64,000 nucleotides of DNA from Kosakonia quasisacchari (GTDB lineage: Bacteria; Pseudomonadota; Gammaproteobacteria; Enterobacterales; Enterobacteriaceae), in assembly GCF_004331415.1 (NCBI RefSeq), contig NZ_SJOP01000009.1:148304-212303 (forward strand), given 5' to 3'. A model generated the notes under the pieces. That model saw only the letters and a list, made by a program, of their open reading frames with translations. It had not been told where the DNA came from and ran no database searches. This document shows, piece after piece, positions 9,855 through 17,569 of this stretch (the first letter of the stretch is position 1; each line of letters begins with the position of its first letter). The translations under genes were made by a program, and so were the position numbers.

Positions 9855-10337
9855 ATGGCTATTGATATGTTTCTGAAGGTCGATGGAGTTACGGGTGAAT
9901 CTAAAGACTCTAACCACACCGGCTGGACTGATATCACATCTTTTTCCTGGGGTGCTTCACAACCTGGAAACATGAGCGTTGGCGGTGGCGGCGGTGCCGG
10001 TAAAGTCAATTTTAATGACCTGCATGTTAACGCACTCATTGATAAATCCACGACGGCTATCCTGAAACATTGCTCTAGCGGCAAACACTTGACCAAAGTT
10101 GAGCTGTCTGTCTGCAAAGCAGGTGGCCAGCAGGTTGAGTACGCTCGCATCACCCTGGAAGATGTGCTGGTCACGTCTGTTCAGTACACCGGCGCTGACA
10201 ACGGCGACACCGTGGGTGTGACCTATGCATTCCAGGCTGCGAAAGTGAAACAGCAGTACTGGGAGCAATCCTCCTCCGGCGGTAAAGGTGCTGAAACCAG
10301 CGCTGGCTGGAACATCAAAGAAAACAAAGAAGCGTAA
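9855..10337 (+). CDS. hcp: T6SS inner-tube protein Hcp (TssD)
   Basis: 160 residues beginning MAIDMFLKVDGVTGESKD, the classic Hcp1 start, with a glycine-rich loop GGGGGAGKVNFNDLH and a C-terminus with VTYAFQAAKVKQQYWEQ. Hcp hexamers stack into the expelled tube and carry small effectors in their lumen. The C-terminus is short (EKNKEA-like tail) with no fused toxin domain. The 249-base upstream gap is AT-rich and probably holds a separate promoter, as is usual for hcp, but I could not assign clear -35/-10 boxes. A stem-loop follows directly, so hcp is likely a highly expressed separate unit. Confidence 0.96.
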   Translation: MAIDMFLKVDGVTGESKDSNHTGWTDITSFSWGASQPGNMSVGGGGGAGKVNFNDLHVNALIDKSTTAILKHCSSGKHLTKVELSVCKAGGQQVEYARITLEDVLVTSVQYTGADNGDTVGVTYAFQAAKVKQQYWEQSSSGGKGAETSAGWNIKENKEA

Positions 10338-10344
10338 TCGCTGT

Positions 10345-10380
10345 GGTGAGCCCGCAAGGGCTCACCCTGTTTCGTTTCTG
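10345..10380 (+). terminator. Stem-loop terminator after hcp
   Basis: A perfect 9-bp stem GGTGAGCCC / GGGCTCACC (10345-10353 and 10358-10366) with a GCAA tetraloop begins 7 bases after the hcp stop. The tail (CTGTTTCGTTTCT) is T-rich but interrupted, so termination may be partial; it may also protect the hcp mRNA 3' end. Confidence 0.7.
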
Positions 10381-10460
10381 GTAAATCACTATTTAATCTT
10401 TAAATTGCTGTCTCTTTTTATGTTGAGTTAATCGCGTTTTCCCCAACAAAATAATTTGCT

Positions 10461-10504
10461 ACTCAAACGCAGCCGCTTTTATGAAAGCTGTTTCTTTTGA
10501 GTGC
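10461..10504. repeat. Palindromic 42-bp element, copy 1, upstream of the lysozyme effector
   Basis: The element starts TCAAACGCAGCCG and ends TTTGAGTGC, with an internal CTTTTATGAAAG hairpin. The outer arms TCAAA/TTTGA are inverted repeats. A second copy of identical length lies at 12511-12552, 25 bases before tagH; this copy ends 35 bases before the effector ATG. The two copies bracket the effector/immunity cassette. It could be an operator, a repetitive extragenic palindrome or a recombination scar. Confidence 0.7.
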
Positions 10505-10539
10505 GTATAAATATTGAAGAATATTTTGAGGATGAACGA

Positions 10540-11373
10540 ATGAGTGTTATGCGCAAGGGTGATCGTGGTACGAATGTTAAAGAGTTACAGCAGCTGCTGA
10601 ATAAATCGGGAGCGAAAGTCGGTGAAGATGGTATTTTCGGCTTAAAAACTGAAATAGCCGTCAAACAATTTCAGGCGAAGCAGAATTTACACGTTGATGG
10701 AATTGTCGGGCGACGCACCCTTGCTGCATTGGGTAAACCGGTCACCACCCGCGCGCCGCAACCGCCTATCTCCGGCAGCGCCGGGCGGCAGGCTGTCGGC
10801 GCCATGGATATCTCCGCAAGTGGCATGACCTTTATTTTTCATCGCGAGGCCTGGGCGAACAAAAGTTGTTACTTGCACTGGCCAGGCGGCGCGAGCGGCG
10901 TGACGCTCGGGCCGGGCTACGACATGAAAGAGCGCTCCGAGCAATCTATCAAAGCGAAAATGATTGAAATCGGCATTGATGCTGTCACCGCGGAAAAAAT
11001 CAGTAAAGCCGCCAGATTGCACGACGACCAGGCAAGTCAGTTTGTCGCGGATAACGCAAAACTGGTGCGCCTGACGGCCGATCAAGAAACAAATTTACTG
11101 CGTGCAACCGTTCCGCCGTACGTTAACGCGGTGAGAAATGGTATTTTTGTGCCGCTAAAGCAGTATGAATTCGACGCGCTGGTTTCCTTTGCCTATAACC
11201 CCGGCGGGCGGCTGAGCAACGTGTTTGGTTTTATCAACCGCGGGCAGATCTCTGACGCGATGACCGAGATTAAGCGCGCCAATACCAGCAAACACAAAGT
11301 TATGAAGGGTTTGATTAATCGTCGTAATTTTGAAGTGAATCTTTTCTTAAACGGCGACTACGGGACAAATTGA
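10540..11373 (+). CDS. T6SS lysozyme effector: peptidoglycan-binding domain plus pesticin/T4-lysozyme-like domain
   Basis: 277 residues from the ATG at 10540 (GAGGA 7 bases upstream; an in-frame GTG at 10501 has no such site). Residues 5-65 are a PG_binding_1 domain (RKGDRGTNVKELQQLLNKSG, DGIVGRRTLAAL). After a proline-rich linker, residues 88-277 form a GH24-like muramidase: HREAW (E103), GVTLGPGYD (T122, D128) match the Glu/Thr/Asp catalytic set of pesticin, with the same six-residue Thr-Asp spacing. It should cut the glycan strands of target cell walls. There is no signal peptide, which fits delivery by Hcp or VgrG rather than Sec. The next gene, 3 bases on, is its likely immunity protein. 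Confidence 0.85.
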   Translation: MSVMRKGDRGTNVKELQQLLNKSGAKVGEDGIFGLKTEIAVKQFQAKQNLHVDGIVGRRTLAALGKPVTTRAPQPPISGSAGRQAVGAMDISASGMTFIFHREAWANKSCYLHWPGGASGVTLGPGYDMKERSEQSIKAKMIEIGIDAVTAEKISKAARLHDDQASQFVADNAKLVRLTADQETNLLRATVPPYVNAVRNGIFVPLKQYEFDALVSFAYNPGGRLSNVFGFINRGQISDAMTEIKRANTSKHKVMKGLINRRNFEVNLFLNGDYGTN

Positions 11374-11376
11374 TCA

Positions 11377-12171
11377 ATGACGACTCACAATAAACAAATC
11401 GTAGCGGCAACGCTCACTTGCCTGGCATTGTTCTCTGCGGCGGTGCAGGCGGGCAACTCACCTGTACAAGGCGAGTGGCAGGTAGAGAAAGCGTTTATTA
11501 ATACCGAAACTGAACGCACCCTGAACTATCAGTTCAATGATGATCGCCTTGTTGGGCGCTTTCTGAGCGTGACACCGCAAGGTATCAGCACCACGTTGCC
11601 TGGCGGGTCAAATTGCCAGTCACCGACAATGAAAGAAAATAGCAGCACGCTGGATGCCTGGGTTGCAGCAACGCAGTCTATCCCGGAGAAAGACGCGGCG
11701 AAAACTTATGAGCTGGGGTTAGACGGGAAAGCGAAAACGCAGGTCGAAAATATTACCTGCGCTTCGGGTCACTTTGCCAACGGCGATGCGGGTAGCGACG
11801 CCAGTCTGGCGTTAGTTAACCAGCGCTTACTGCTGAACTGGACGGATGGCACCATCCTTTTACTCACCCCAGTGGATAAAAACAGCAAACCGCAGGCCTC
11901 GTTTGATTGTGCAAAAGCGGCGTCTGCGCCGGAAAAAGCAATCTGCGGCGATCGCGAGCTGGCGGCGCTGGATAACAGCGTTGCCCGTTCTTACCGTTCG
12001 TTTCGCAAAGAAGCGGTAAGCCTGGGCAATAAAGATCTGGAAAACAAACTGCAATCGCAGCAGAAAGCCTGGTTAAGCCAGCGCAATAGCTGCAATGGCG
12101 ATGTGCAATGCCTGAAAAAATCGATGAACGATCGTCTGGAAACACTGGCGCACAGCCTGGATGGGGTCTGA
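11377..12171 (+). CDS. Periplasmic immunity protein with LprI-type lysozyme-inhibitor domain
   Basis: 264 residues. Residues 1-25 are a signal peptide (LTCLALFSAAVQA). The middle is a beta-rich region of unknown family. The C-terminal 85 residues form an LprI domain: FDCAKAASAPEKAICGDREL, LDNSVARSYRSF and QKAWLSQRNSCNGD..CLKKSMNDRLETL, with four cysteines in the usual spacing. LprI proteins include a mycobacterial lysozyme inhibitor, and the gene starts 3 bases after a muramidase effector, so blocking that enzyme in the periplasm is the likely role. The pairing is an inference from domain type and adjacency. A partial second copy of the LprI end follows at 12238. Confidence 0.8.
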   Translation: MTTHNKQIVAATLTCLALFSAAVQAGNSPVQGEWQVEKAFINTETERTLNYQFNDDRLVGRFLSVTPQGISTTLPGGSNCQSPTMKENSSTLDAWVAATQSIPEKDAAKTYELGLDGKAKTQVENITCASGHFANGDAGSDASLALVNQRLLLNWTDGTILLLTPVDKNSKPQASFDCAKAASAPEKAICGDRELAALDNSVARSYRSFRKEAVSLGNKDLENKLQSQQKAWLSQRNSCNGDVQCLKKSMNDRLETLAHSLDGV

Positions 12172-12187
12172 GTCGTTTCGTGTAAAA

Positions 12188-12208
12188 GGGATGGCGAACG
12201 GCCATCCC
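12188..12208. other. Inverted repeat after the immunity gene
   Basis: Perfect 8-bp arms GGGATGGC / GCCATCCC around GAACG, 16 bases after the immunity stop. On the + strand it lacks a T tract; on the - strand it is followed by TTTT. It may act as an mRNA 3' stabiliser or weak terminator. Confidence 0.45.
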
Positions 12209-12237
12209 TGCTAAAAATAAAACCGTGTATGTATTGA

Positions 12238-12447
12238 ATGCGCGTTACTGGCCTGGATGAAAGGGAAAATATGACAGGAAGTATCATTCGATTTACCCCG
12301 GCGCGCGTGAAATGGGTCGCGCTAGCGGGAATGAAAGCGGTGCAGCGCGACTGGCTTAAAAAACGCAATCAGTGCCAGGCCGACACCGCCTGCTTAACAA
12401 AATCGATGCAAGATCGGACCTTTGAATTGGTCAGTAAAATCCAGTAA
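12238..12447 (+). pseudogene. Truncated LprI-domain fragment (immunity gene remnant)
   Basis: A 69-codon frame whose last 35 codons (about 12340-12447) encode VQRDWLKKRNQCQADTAC followed by LTKSMQDRTFELV. This matches the end of the preceding immunity protein (QKAWLSQRNSCNGD, CLKKSMNDRLETL) and keeps both cysteines. The first half shows no similarity to LprI and no signal peptide, so the gene has lost its front. It is probably what remains of a second effector/immunity pair, or of a duplication. Expression as a short peptide cannot be excluded. Confidence 0.7.
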
Positions 12448-12510
12448 AACAAGAGACTTATCCGGTGGCTGCGCCGGGTTCGCGAACGTCAACCTTCTTT
12501 TCGCTTGTCT

Positions 12511-12552
12511 TCAAACGCAGCCGTTTTAGCTAAAGCGGCACCGTTTGAGTGC
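12511..12552. repeat. Palindromic 42-bp element, copy 2, upstream of tagH
   Basis: Arms TCAAACG / CGTTTGA enclose an inner near-perfect dyad GCCGTTTTAGCTAAAGCGGC. The first 13 and last 9 bases are identical to copy 1 at 10463-10504 and the spacing is the same, while the middle differs but keeps the ability to pair. It ends 25 bases before the tagH ATG. Confidence 0.7.
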
Positions 12553-12576
12553 ACATAACTCCAGCAGGAATACGCG

Positions 12577-14382
12577 ATGCGATTCACTATTATTACCAGT
12601 AAACCCGGTCATCAGCCGCCACAAAATAGCTGCGACTTTTATCCCCCGGGCGGCACCATTGGCCGCGGCACGGACAACAATCTGGTGCTGCCGGACAACG
12701 ACCGTTCCATTTCACGTTTGCAGGCGATTGTTCATATCGCCGGAAATGGCGAATGCCGCGTCACCAACCGTGGCAACGTAACCCGCGTCGTACTGAATGA
12801 CATCCCCCTGGAACGTGGTCGTCAGGTTGAACTGCAAGATGGCGATATTCTTGGCATCGATGAATACCGTATTGAAGTCACCGATCTGATTCAGGATACC
12901 CGTCCTGTTACCCGCATGGCTGAAGAGATGTACCCGAAGCCAGCGCAGCCGCAGGTGGCAAAAACGGCACCTGCTCCGGCGCAGAAAAACGCGGCAGAAG
13001 GCGCACCGGCGTCCGTGCCGACGGAAATCTGGGACAGCCTGATGCAGGAGTTTTCCATCTCCGACAGTATCTCCAGCAGCCGCACGAAACCGCAGGAAGC
13101 GCAAAACCTCAATCCGTTCGCCGCGCCGAAAGGGCCGGAACGTAACCCGGAAGATCCGCTGTCGCTGCTCAATAACAACGAACCGCTGGTGACGCCGAAA
13201 GCGCTGGCTTCCGATCAACTGTTCAACGATGAGCAGTTGTTTAAAAACGACAGCATTTTCAATGATGCCACGCCATCAGCGCTGGTGCCGCCGGTTGAAC
13301 CGACACAAAAACCACACACGCCGGATAGCGATGAACTCGATCCTTTGGCGCTGTTTGGCGGCAGTGGTAGTACACAGCAAACCCGCAGCGACGATCCGCT
13401 TGGCCTGCTGAGTGGTGCGGTGCCGCTGGCGCATGCCGACGAACTGGTCGCGCAGAAACCGGCCGAGCCACAGTCGATCATTACCGATCTGAACACGCCG
13501 GAACCGCCGCCAACTGCCCAGCCGATTATTACCGAGCTGCGCCCGGAAGATTTAAGCGCGACACCGCTGTTTGCCGACAACGCGCCAGTTTCCGCGCCGG
13601 AAGAGGCGCAAGAGCCACGGGATTATGCCGGGATCACTTTGCCAACGCCGCAGACGGTACAACGCAGCGCTGCGCAAACACCGAAAGGGCGTCTGCGTAT
13701 CGACCCGGTGCAAAGCAATGAGGCAAAAAGCGTGCCGTCTGCCAGCAGTGGTGACGGCAGCGATGTGCTGAAAGGCGAACTGCTCGACGCGCTGCTGGAG
13801 GGAATGGGGCTTGGCGACATGCAGCCGGTGCCGCAGTTTGATAAAGAAAATATGCGCCAGTTTGGTCAGATGCTGAGCATGTTCTCACAGGGCACCGTCG
13901 CGCTGTTATCGTCGCGTTCTATTCTTAAGCGCGGCGTAAAAGCGGACATGACGATGGTGCTGGACGATGCCAACAACCCGTTCAAACTGCTACCGTCCGG
14001 TAAAACCGTGCTGATGCAGATGTTCGGTACGCGTATGCCAGGCTTTATGCCGCCGAAAAAATCGGTGCGCGATGCGCTGATCGATTTACAGGCGCACCAA
14101 CTGGGGATGATCTCCGGGATTCGCGCCATTATTGCCGCCATGCTGCAGCAGTTTAACCCGGAGCAACTGGAAGATGACGCCAAACGCGACGGTGCGACGG
14201 CGCGGCTTGGTGTGCTCTCCAACCGTAAAGCCGCCTTGTGGGATTACTACGTCCGCACCTACGCCCAGACGGCCGGTGAGATTGACGATGACTTCCATAC
14301 CCTGTTTGGCGAAGCGTTTCTCCACGCTTACGACATGGAAGTCAACCAGTACAAAGACTCACAAAGCGGATCGGAAGAATGA
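12577..14382 (+). CDS. tagH: T6SS FHA-domain protein TagH (Fha)
   Basis: 601 residues. The N-terminal FHA domain (about 20-100) has GGTIGRGTDNNLVLPDND and RSISRLQAIV, the phosphothreonine-binding loops. A long low-complexity linker rich in Pro, Ala and Glu (110-400) follows, then a conserved C-terminal TagH region (about 405-600) with LLDALLEGMGL and PFKLLPSGKTVLMQMF. In the threonine-phosphorylation pathway the kinase PpkA phosphorylates Fha to switch on assembly, PppA reverses it and TagF blocks it; all four types are present here. The stop overlaps the start of the phosphatase gene (ATGA at 14379-14382), indicating translational coupling. Confidence 0.92.
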   Translation: MRFTIITSKPGHQPPQNSCDFYPPGGTIGRGTDNNLVLPDNDRSISRLQAIVHIAGNGECRVTNRGNVTRVVLNDIPLERGRQVELQDGDILGIDEYRIEVTDLIQDTRPVTRMAEEMYPKPAQPQVAKTAPAPAQKNAAEGAPASVPTEIWDSLMQEFSISDSISSSRTKPQEAQNLNPFAAPKGPERNPEDPLSLLNNNEPLVTPKALASDQLFNDEQLFKNDSIFNDATPSALVPPVEPTQKPHTPDSDELDPLALFGGSGSTQQTRSDDPLGLLSGAVPLAHADELVAQKPAEPQSIITDLNTPEPPPTAQPIITELRPEDLSATPLFADNAPVSAPEEAQEPRDYAGITLPTPQTVQRSAAQTPKGRLRIDPVQSNEAKSVPSASSGDGSDVLKGELLDALLEGMGLGDMQPVPQFDKENMRQFGQMLSMFSQGTVALLSSRSILKRGVKADMTMVLDDANNPFKLLPSGKTVLMQMFGTRMPGFMPPKKSVRDALIDLQAHQLGMISGIRAIIAAMLQQFNPEQLEDDAKRDGATARLGVLSNRKAALWDYYVRTYAQTAGEIDDDFHTLFGEAFLHAYDMEVNQYKDSQSGSEE

Positions 14383-15173
14383 ATATCAGCACGGCCTCTA
14401 TTTCGCGACAGGGCGAACGTGCCAGTAATCAGGATCAGACCGGGGAAACCATCGGCGAACGCGCCGCCTGCTTTGTGGTCTGCGACGGGATCGCCGGTTT
14501 ACCCGGCGGTGACGTGGCGGCGCAACTGGCGCGAAACGCCATTATCACCCGGTTCGACGGTGATGAGCACCTTAATGCCCAGTACATTCGTCAGTACGTG
14601 AATGGCGCGAATCGCGCCATTCGCGAAGAGCAAAAAGCGGTGCGGGATTATCACCGTATGGGCACCACCATGGTGAGCCTGTTTATCGACCGCGATTACC
14701 AGCTCGCCTACTGGGCGCACGCGGGTGACAGCCGTTTGTACCTGTTTCGTCGCGGCTGGCTTTATCACGTCACCACCGATCACAGCCTTGTCCAGCAGAT
14801 GAAAGACGCCGGGCACCAGACTGAAGGTATCAACGGTAACTTGCTCTATTTCGCGTTGGGGTTGGGCGAGGATGAGCGTGAACCGAGCTACAGTGATGTG
14901 GTGCCGATTGAAGATGGCGATGCTTTTTTACTGTGCACGGACGGTTTCTGGCACGGCGTCACCGAGGAACAGATGCAACAGTCGCTGCACATGGTCAATA
15001 CGCCGGATGAGTGGCTGACATTGATGAATCAAATCCTGCTGAAAAACGGTGTCGGGGCGCAGACCCAGCAGGACAACTATAGCGCCGTAGCGGTGTGGAT
15101 GGGCACGCCTCAGGAGACGACGCTTTTGCATACGCTCTCTGAAGCCGCGCAGTTTTTCCCTCTTCGTGATTGA
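14379..15173 (+). CDS. pppA: PP2C-type Ser/Thr phosphatase of the T6SS regulatory pathway (PppA-like)
   Basis: 264 residues. PP2C motifs in order: ASNQDQTGE near the N-terminus, VVCDGIAGLPGGDVAA (DGxxG metal-binding motif), MGTTMV, AHAGDSRLYLFR, TDHS, LLCTDGFW and a C-terminal QQDNYSAVAV with the final DN metal ligands. All expected acidic ligands are present, so it should be active. It would dephosphorylate TagH and switch the T6SS off. The ATG overlaps the tagH stop. Confidence 0.9.
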   Translation: MNISTASISRQGERASNQDQTGETIGERAACFVVCDGIAGLPGGDVAAQLARNAIITRFDGDEHLNAQYIRQYVNGANRAIREEQKAVRDYHRMGTTMVSLFIDRDYQLAYWAHAGDSRLYLFRRGWLYHVTTDHSLVQQMKDAGHQTEGINGNLLYFALGLGEDEREPSYSDVVPIEDGDAFLLCTDGFWHGVTEEQMQQSLHMVNTPDEWLTLMNQILLKNGVGAQTQQDNYSAVAVWMGTPQETTLLHTLSEAAQFFPLRD

Positions 15174-15193
15174 TACAGCTTACAAGGACTTTT

Positions 15194-16183
15194 ATGAAAC
15201 TTTGGCTACCGGGTTTGGCCCTGCTGGCAGTGTGTGGCAGCGTGCAGGCAGAAAACTACCGCATCGTGCAATCGCCTTCGCAAAAACTGGATGTCTGGAT
15301 CGACAACATCGCCGATAACACGCCAAAAAGCTGGTGTGCGAAGACACTGCCGCTGCGCATTGTCGCCAGCGGCGATAAAAAACCCTCGGTACTGAACACC
15401 TTTTTACCGCGTCTTGGCGCGCTGCTGGAAAACCAGTGCGGCACGCTGACGCAGGTGCGCTGGAAACTGACCGACCCACAAGGCGCGACGCTGGCTGAAG
15501 GCACCGCCGATAAAGCCAAAGAGTGGGATCCGGTAGTCACCTCAACCGGTGCGACTACCGCGCCAGCCGCAACCCCAACCTCCGGATTAATTGCGCCTAC
15601 CGGGCGTGCTGAAGATCTCTCGCCGCCCGCCAGCCGTGCGCCGTGGCAGGAGTTCACTTTGCAGGATGGCTGCCATCTGCGCACGTTCTGGCAGGGCGGC
15701 GCCAGTACGCCCGCGCTGTTTATTCCCGCCAAAGAAGATGGCAAGTGTGAGAAGGGCGGCTGGCTGAACGGGCGCAGCGTGGTGACGCAACTCAGCAACG
15801 GCGTGGAAAAGAAAATCACCATGACCTTTGTACACGGTTTCCCGGTCAGTGGCCTGAATGCCAATGTGGATGCGGATCGCCTGTTGATCACTACCGTCAA
15901 CAACGAACGGATGGTGGTCAGCGAAGGCACTCTGGCGCAGAGCTGGATGATCCTGCCGTATGTTGACGCCCTTAATGGCTGGCAGGCCAACGGCACCGTG
16001 GCGGTGGAAATCTCTCGCGATGTGGCTAATGACGAAGCGCGTTTACAGGCACGTATTGAAGAAGTACGCAAAGCGTGGACGCCGTGGTTTGAACCGGGCA
16101 CTCACCTGAACATTTTGCTGATTGACTCGCTGCACCCGCAGTTGCGCAACCCGGCGGTTGGCACCTACAAAACCGTTAACTAA
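15194..16183 (+). CDS. Exported T6SS-associated protein of unknown function
   Basis: 329 residues from the ATG at 15194 (AAGGA 5 bases upstream). The first 18 residues are a signal peptide (LPGLALLAVCGSVQA). A first domain to about 110 contains two cysteines (SWCAKTLPLRI, ENQCGTL); a Thr/Ala/Pro-rich linker (about 118-150) follows, then a second domain with another cysteine pair (DGCHLRTFW, DGKCEKGGW). I do not recognise a characterised family. Its place between the phosphatase and tagJ suggests a role in the envelope part of the T6SS or in its regulation, for instance as a periplasmic partner of the kinase, but that is inference. Composition matches the core genes. Confidence 0.7.
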   Translation: MKLWLPGLALLAVCGSVQAENYRIVQSPSQKLDVWIDNIADNTPKSWCAKTLPLRIVASGDKKPSVLNTFLPRLGALLENQCGTLTQVRWKLTDPQGATLAEGTADKAKEWDPVVTSTGATTAPAATPTSGLIAPTGRAEDLSPPASRAPWQEFTLQDGCHLRTFWQGGASTPALFIPAKEDGKCEKGGWLNGRSVVTQLSNGVEKKITMTFVHGFPVSGLNANVDADRLLITTVNNERMVVSEGTLAQSWMILPYVDALNGWQANGTVAVEISRDVANDEARLQARIEEVRKAWTPWFEPGTHLNILLIDSLHPQLRNPAVGTYKTVN

Positions 16184-16192
16184 GGAGCGGCG

Positions 16193-17005
16193 ATGAATAC
16201 GTTGTTTCAACAACTGGCGGGCGAATCGTTGCAGGAAAGCCTGGCGCAGCTCGAAAGCCGTATCCGCACCCAGCCGGGCGACGCCGATCTGCGCGCCGCT
16301 TTCGCCCAACTGTTGTGCCTGGATGGCAACTGGTCGCGTGCGCGGGCGCAGTTAAAAAGCTGGCAGGCATTAAAACCGCAGGCACAGCCGACGGTGACGC
16401 TGCTGGAACAAGCCATTGAAGGCGAGCGTCAGCGAGTGGAAGTGATGGCCGGTCGCGCGCGGCCGGTCACGCCGGATCAACAATGGCCGTGGCTGGCGGC
16501 AATGGTCAGCGCGCTTGACCCGGAAGCGACGAATGCCGGTGCCCATCGCGAAGCCGCGCTGGAAATGGCCGATGCCAACCCCGGCCAGTTGACGACGCAA
16601 GACGGTCAAACCCTGCGCTTTGACTGGCTGATGGATGGCGATTGCCGCTTTGGCCCGGTCTGCGAAGCTATCGTCAATGGCCGCTATTTTTGGCTGCCGT
16701 TCAGCGCGATTGCCGCGATGCAGTTTCAATCCCCGGCCAGCGTGACTGATTTAGTGTGGCGTCACACGCTGGTGCGCTTGCAGGATGGCAGTGAACAGGT
16801 GTGCCAGATCCCGGCGCGCTACCCGCTGGATGTCAATGCCGATGACCGCTTTAAGCTGTGTCGCGTTACCGAGTGGCAGCAACTGCCTGGTGATGCGCCG
16901 CACTATATCGGGCAGGGGCAAAAAGTGTGGCTCAACGACAGCGCTGAATATTCGCTGCTCGATCTCGCGACAGTAAGTTTTAACGTGGAAGCCGCAGATG
17001 AGTAG
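16193..17005 (+). CDS. tagJ: T6SS accessory protein TagJ/ImpE
   Basis: 270 residues of the ImpE family. The N-terminal helical half (ESLAQLESRIRTQPGDADLR, FAQLLCLDGNWSRARAQL) is TPR-like, and the C-terminal half has the ImpE core FDWLMDGDCRFGPVCEAIV and FWLPFSAI. TagJ binds TssB and can modulate sheath recycling by ClpV. The start follows a GGAGCGGCG site. Its last 8 bases overlap tssE, so it is part of the tagJ-tssEFG unit. Confidence 0.9.
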   Translation: MNTLFQQLAGESLQESLAQLESRIRTQPGDADLRAAFAQLLCLDGNWSRARAQLKSWQALKPQAQPTVTLLEQAIEGERQRVEVMAGRARPVTPDQQWPWLAAMVSALDPEATNAGAHREAALEMADANPGQLTTQDGQTLRFDWLMDGDCRFGPVCEAIVNGRYFWLPFSAIAAMQFQSPASVTDLVWRHTLVRLQDGSEQVCQIPARYPLDVNADDRFKLCRVTEWQQLPGDAPHYIGQGQKVWLNDSAEYSLLDLATVSFNVEAADE

Positions 17006-17567
17006 CTCTGCGCATGATGAAGAGGGCGACCTGCTGCGTAGCGGTTGGCGCTCACGGCGCGGTAAAGAAACCGTTGGCGCGCGCGATAAAATGCAGCCTT
17101 CGCTGCTCGATCGCCTGACGGATGACGCGCCGGATAAAGCGCAGGAGCCGGTGAATAACACTCTGGTTTCGCACTCAGCGCTGCGCCGCCATGTGCTGCG
17201 CGATTTGCAGTGGCTTTTCAACACCATTAATAACGAAGCGCAGCAGGATCTGTCGGCTTTCGACCAGGTGCGGCGTTCGGTGGTGAACTTTGGCGTATCG
17301 CCGCTGGCGGGCAAGCGCATGTCGGATATCGAATGGCAGGATATCCAGCGCAAACTGACTGACGCGATTTTGCATTTTGAACCGCGCATTCTTCCGCAAG
17401 GATTGCAGGTGCGCTGCATCTCCGATACCCAGTCGCTGGATCTGCATAATGTCCTGTCGATTGAGATCAAAGGCCGCCTGTGGTGCGTGCCTTATCCGCT
17501 GGAGTTCCTGTTTCGTACCGATGTGGATCTGGAAAACGGGCATTTCGAGCTGAAAGACGCGGGGTAA
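16998..17567 (+). CDS. tssE: T6SS baseplate protein TssE (gp25-like)
   Basis: 189 residues. The central and C-terminal part is the GPW/gp25 lysozyme-like fold used in phage baseplates (RRSVVNFGVSPLAGKRMSD, IQRKLTDAILHFEPRI); it is structural, not enzymatic. The N-terminal 50 residues are charged and more variable than usual. The ATG lies inside the end of tagJ (8-base overlap), and tssF follows after 2 bases. Confidence 0.93.
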   Translation: MSSSAHDEEGDLLRSGWRSRRGKETVGARDKMQPSLLDRLTDDAPDKAQEPVNNTLVSHSALRRHVLRDLQWLFNTINNEAQQDLSAFDQVRRSVVNFGVSPLAGKRMSDIEWQDIQRKLTDAILHFEPRILPQGLQVRCISDTQSLDLHNVLSIEIKGRLWCVPYPLEFLFRTDVDLENGHFELKDAG

Positions 17568-17569
17568 CG

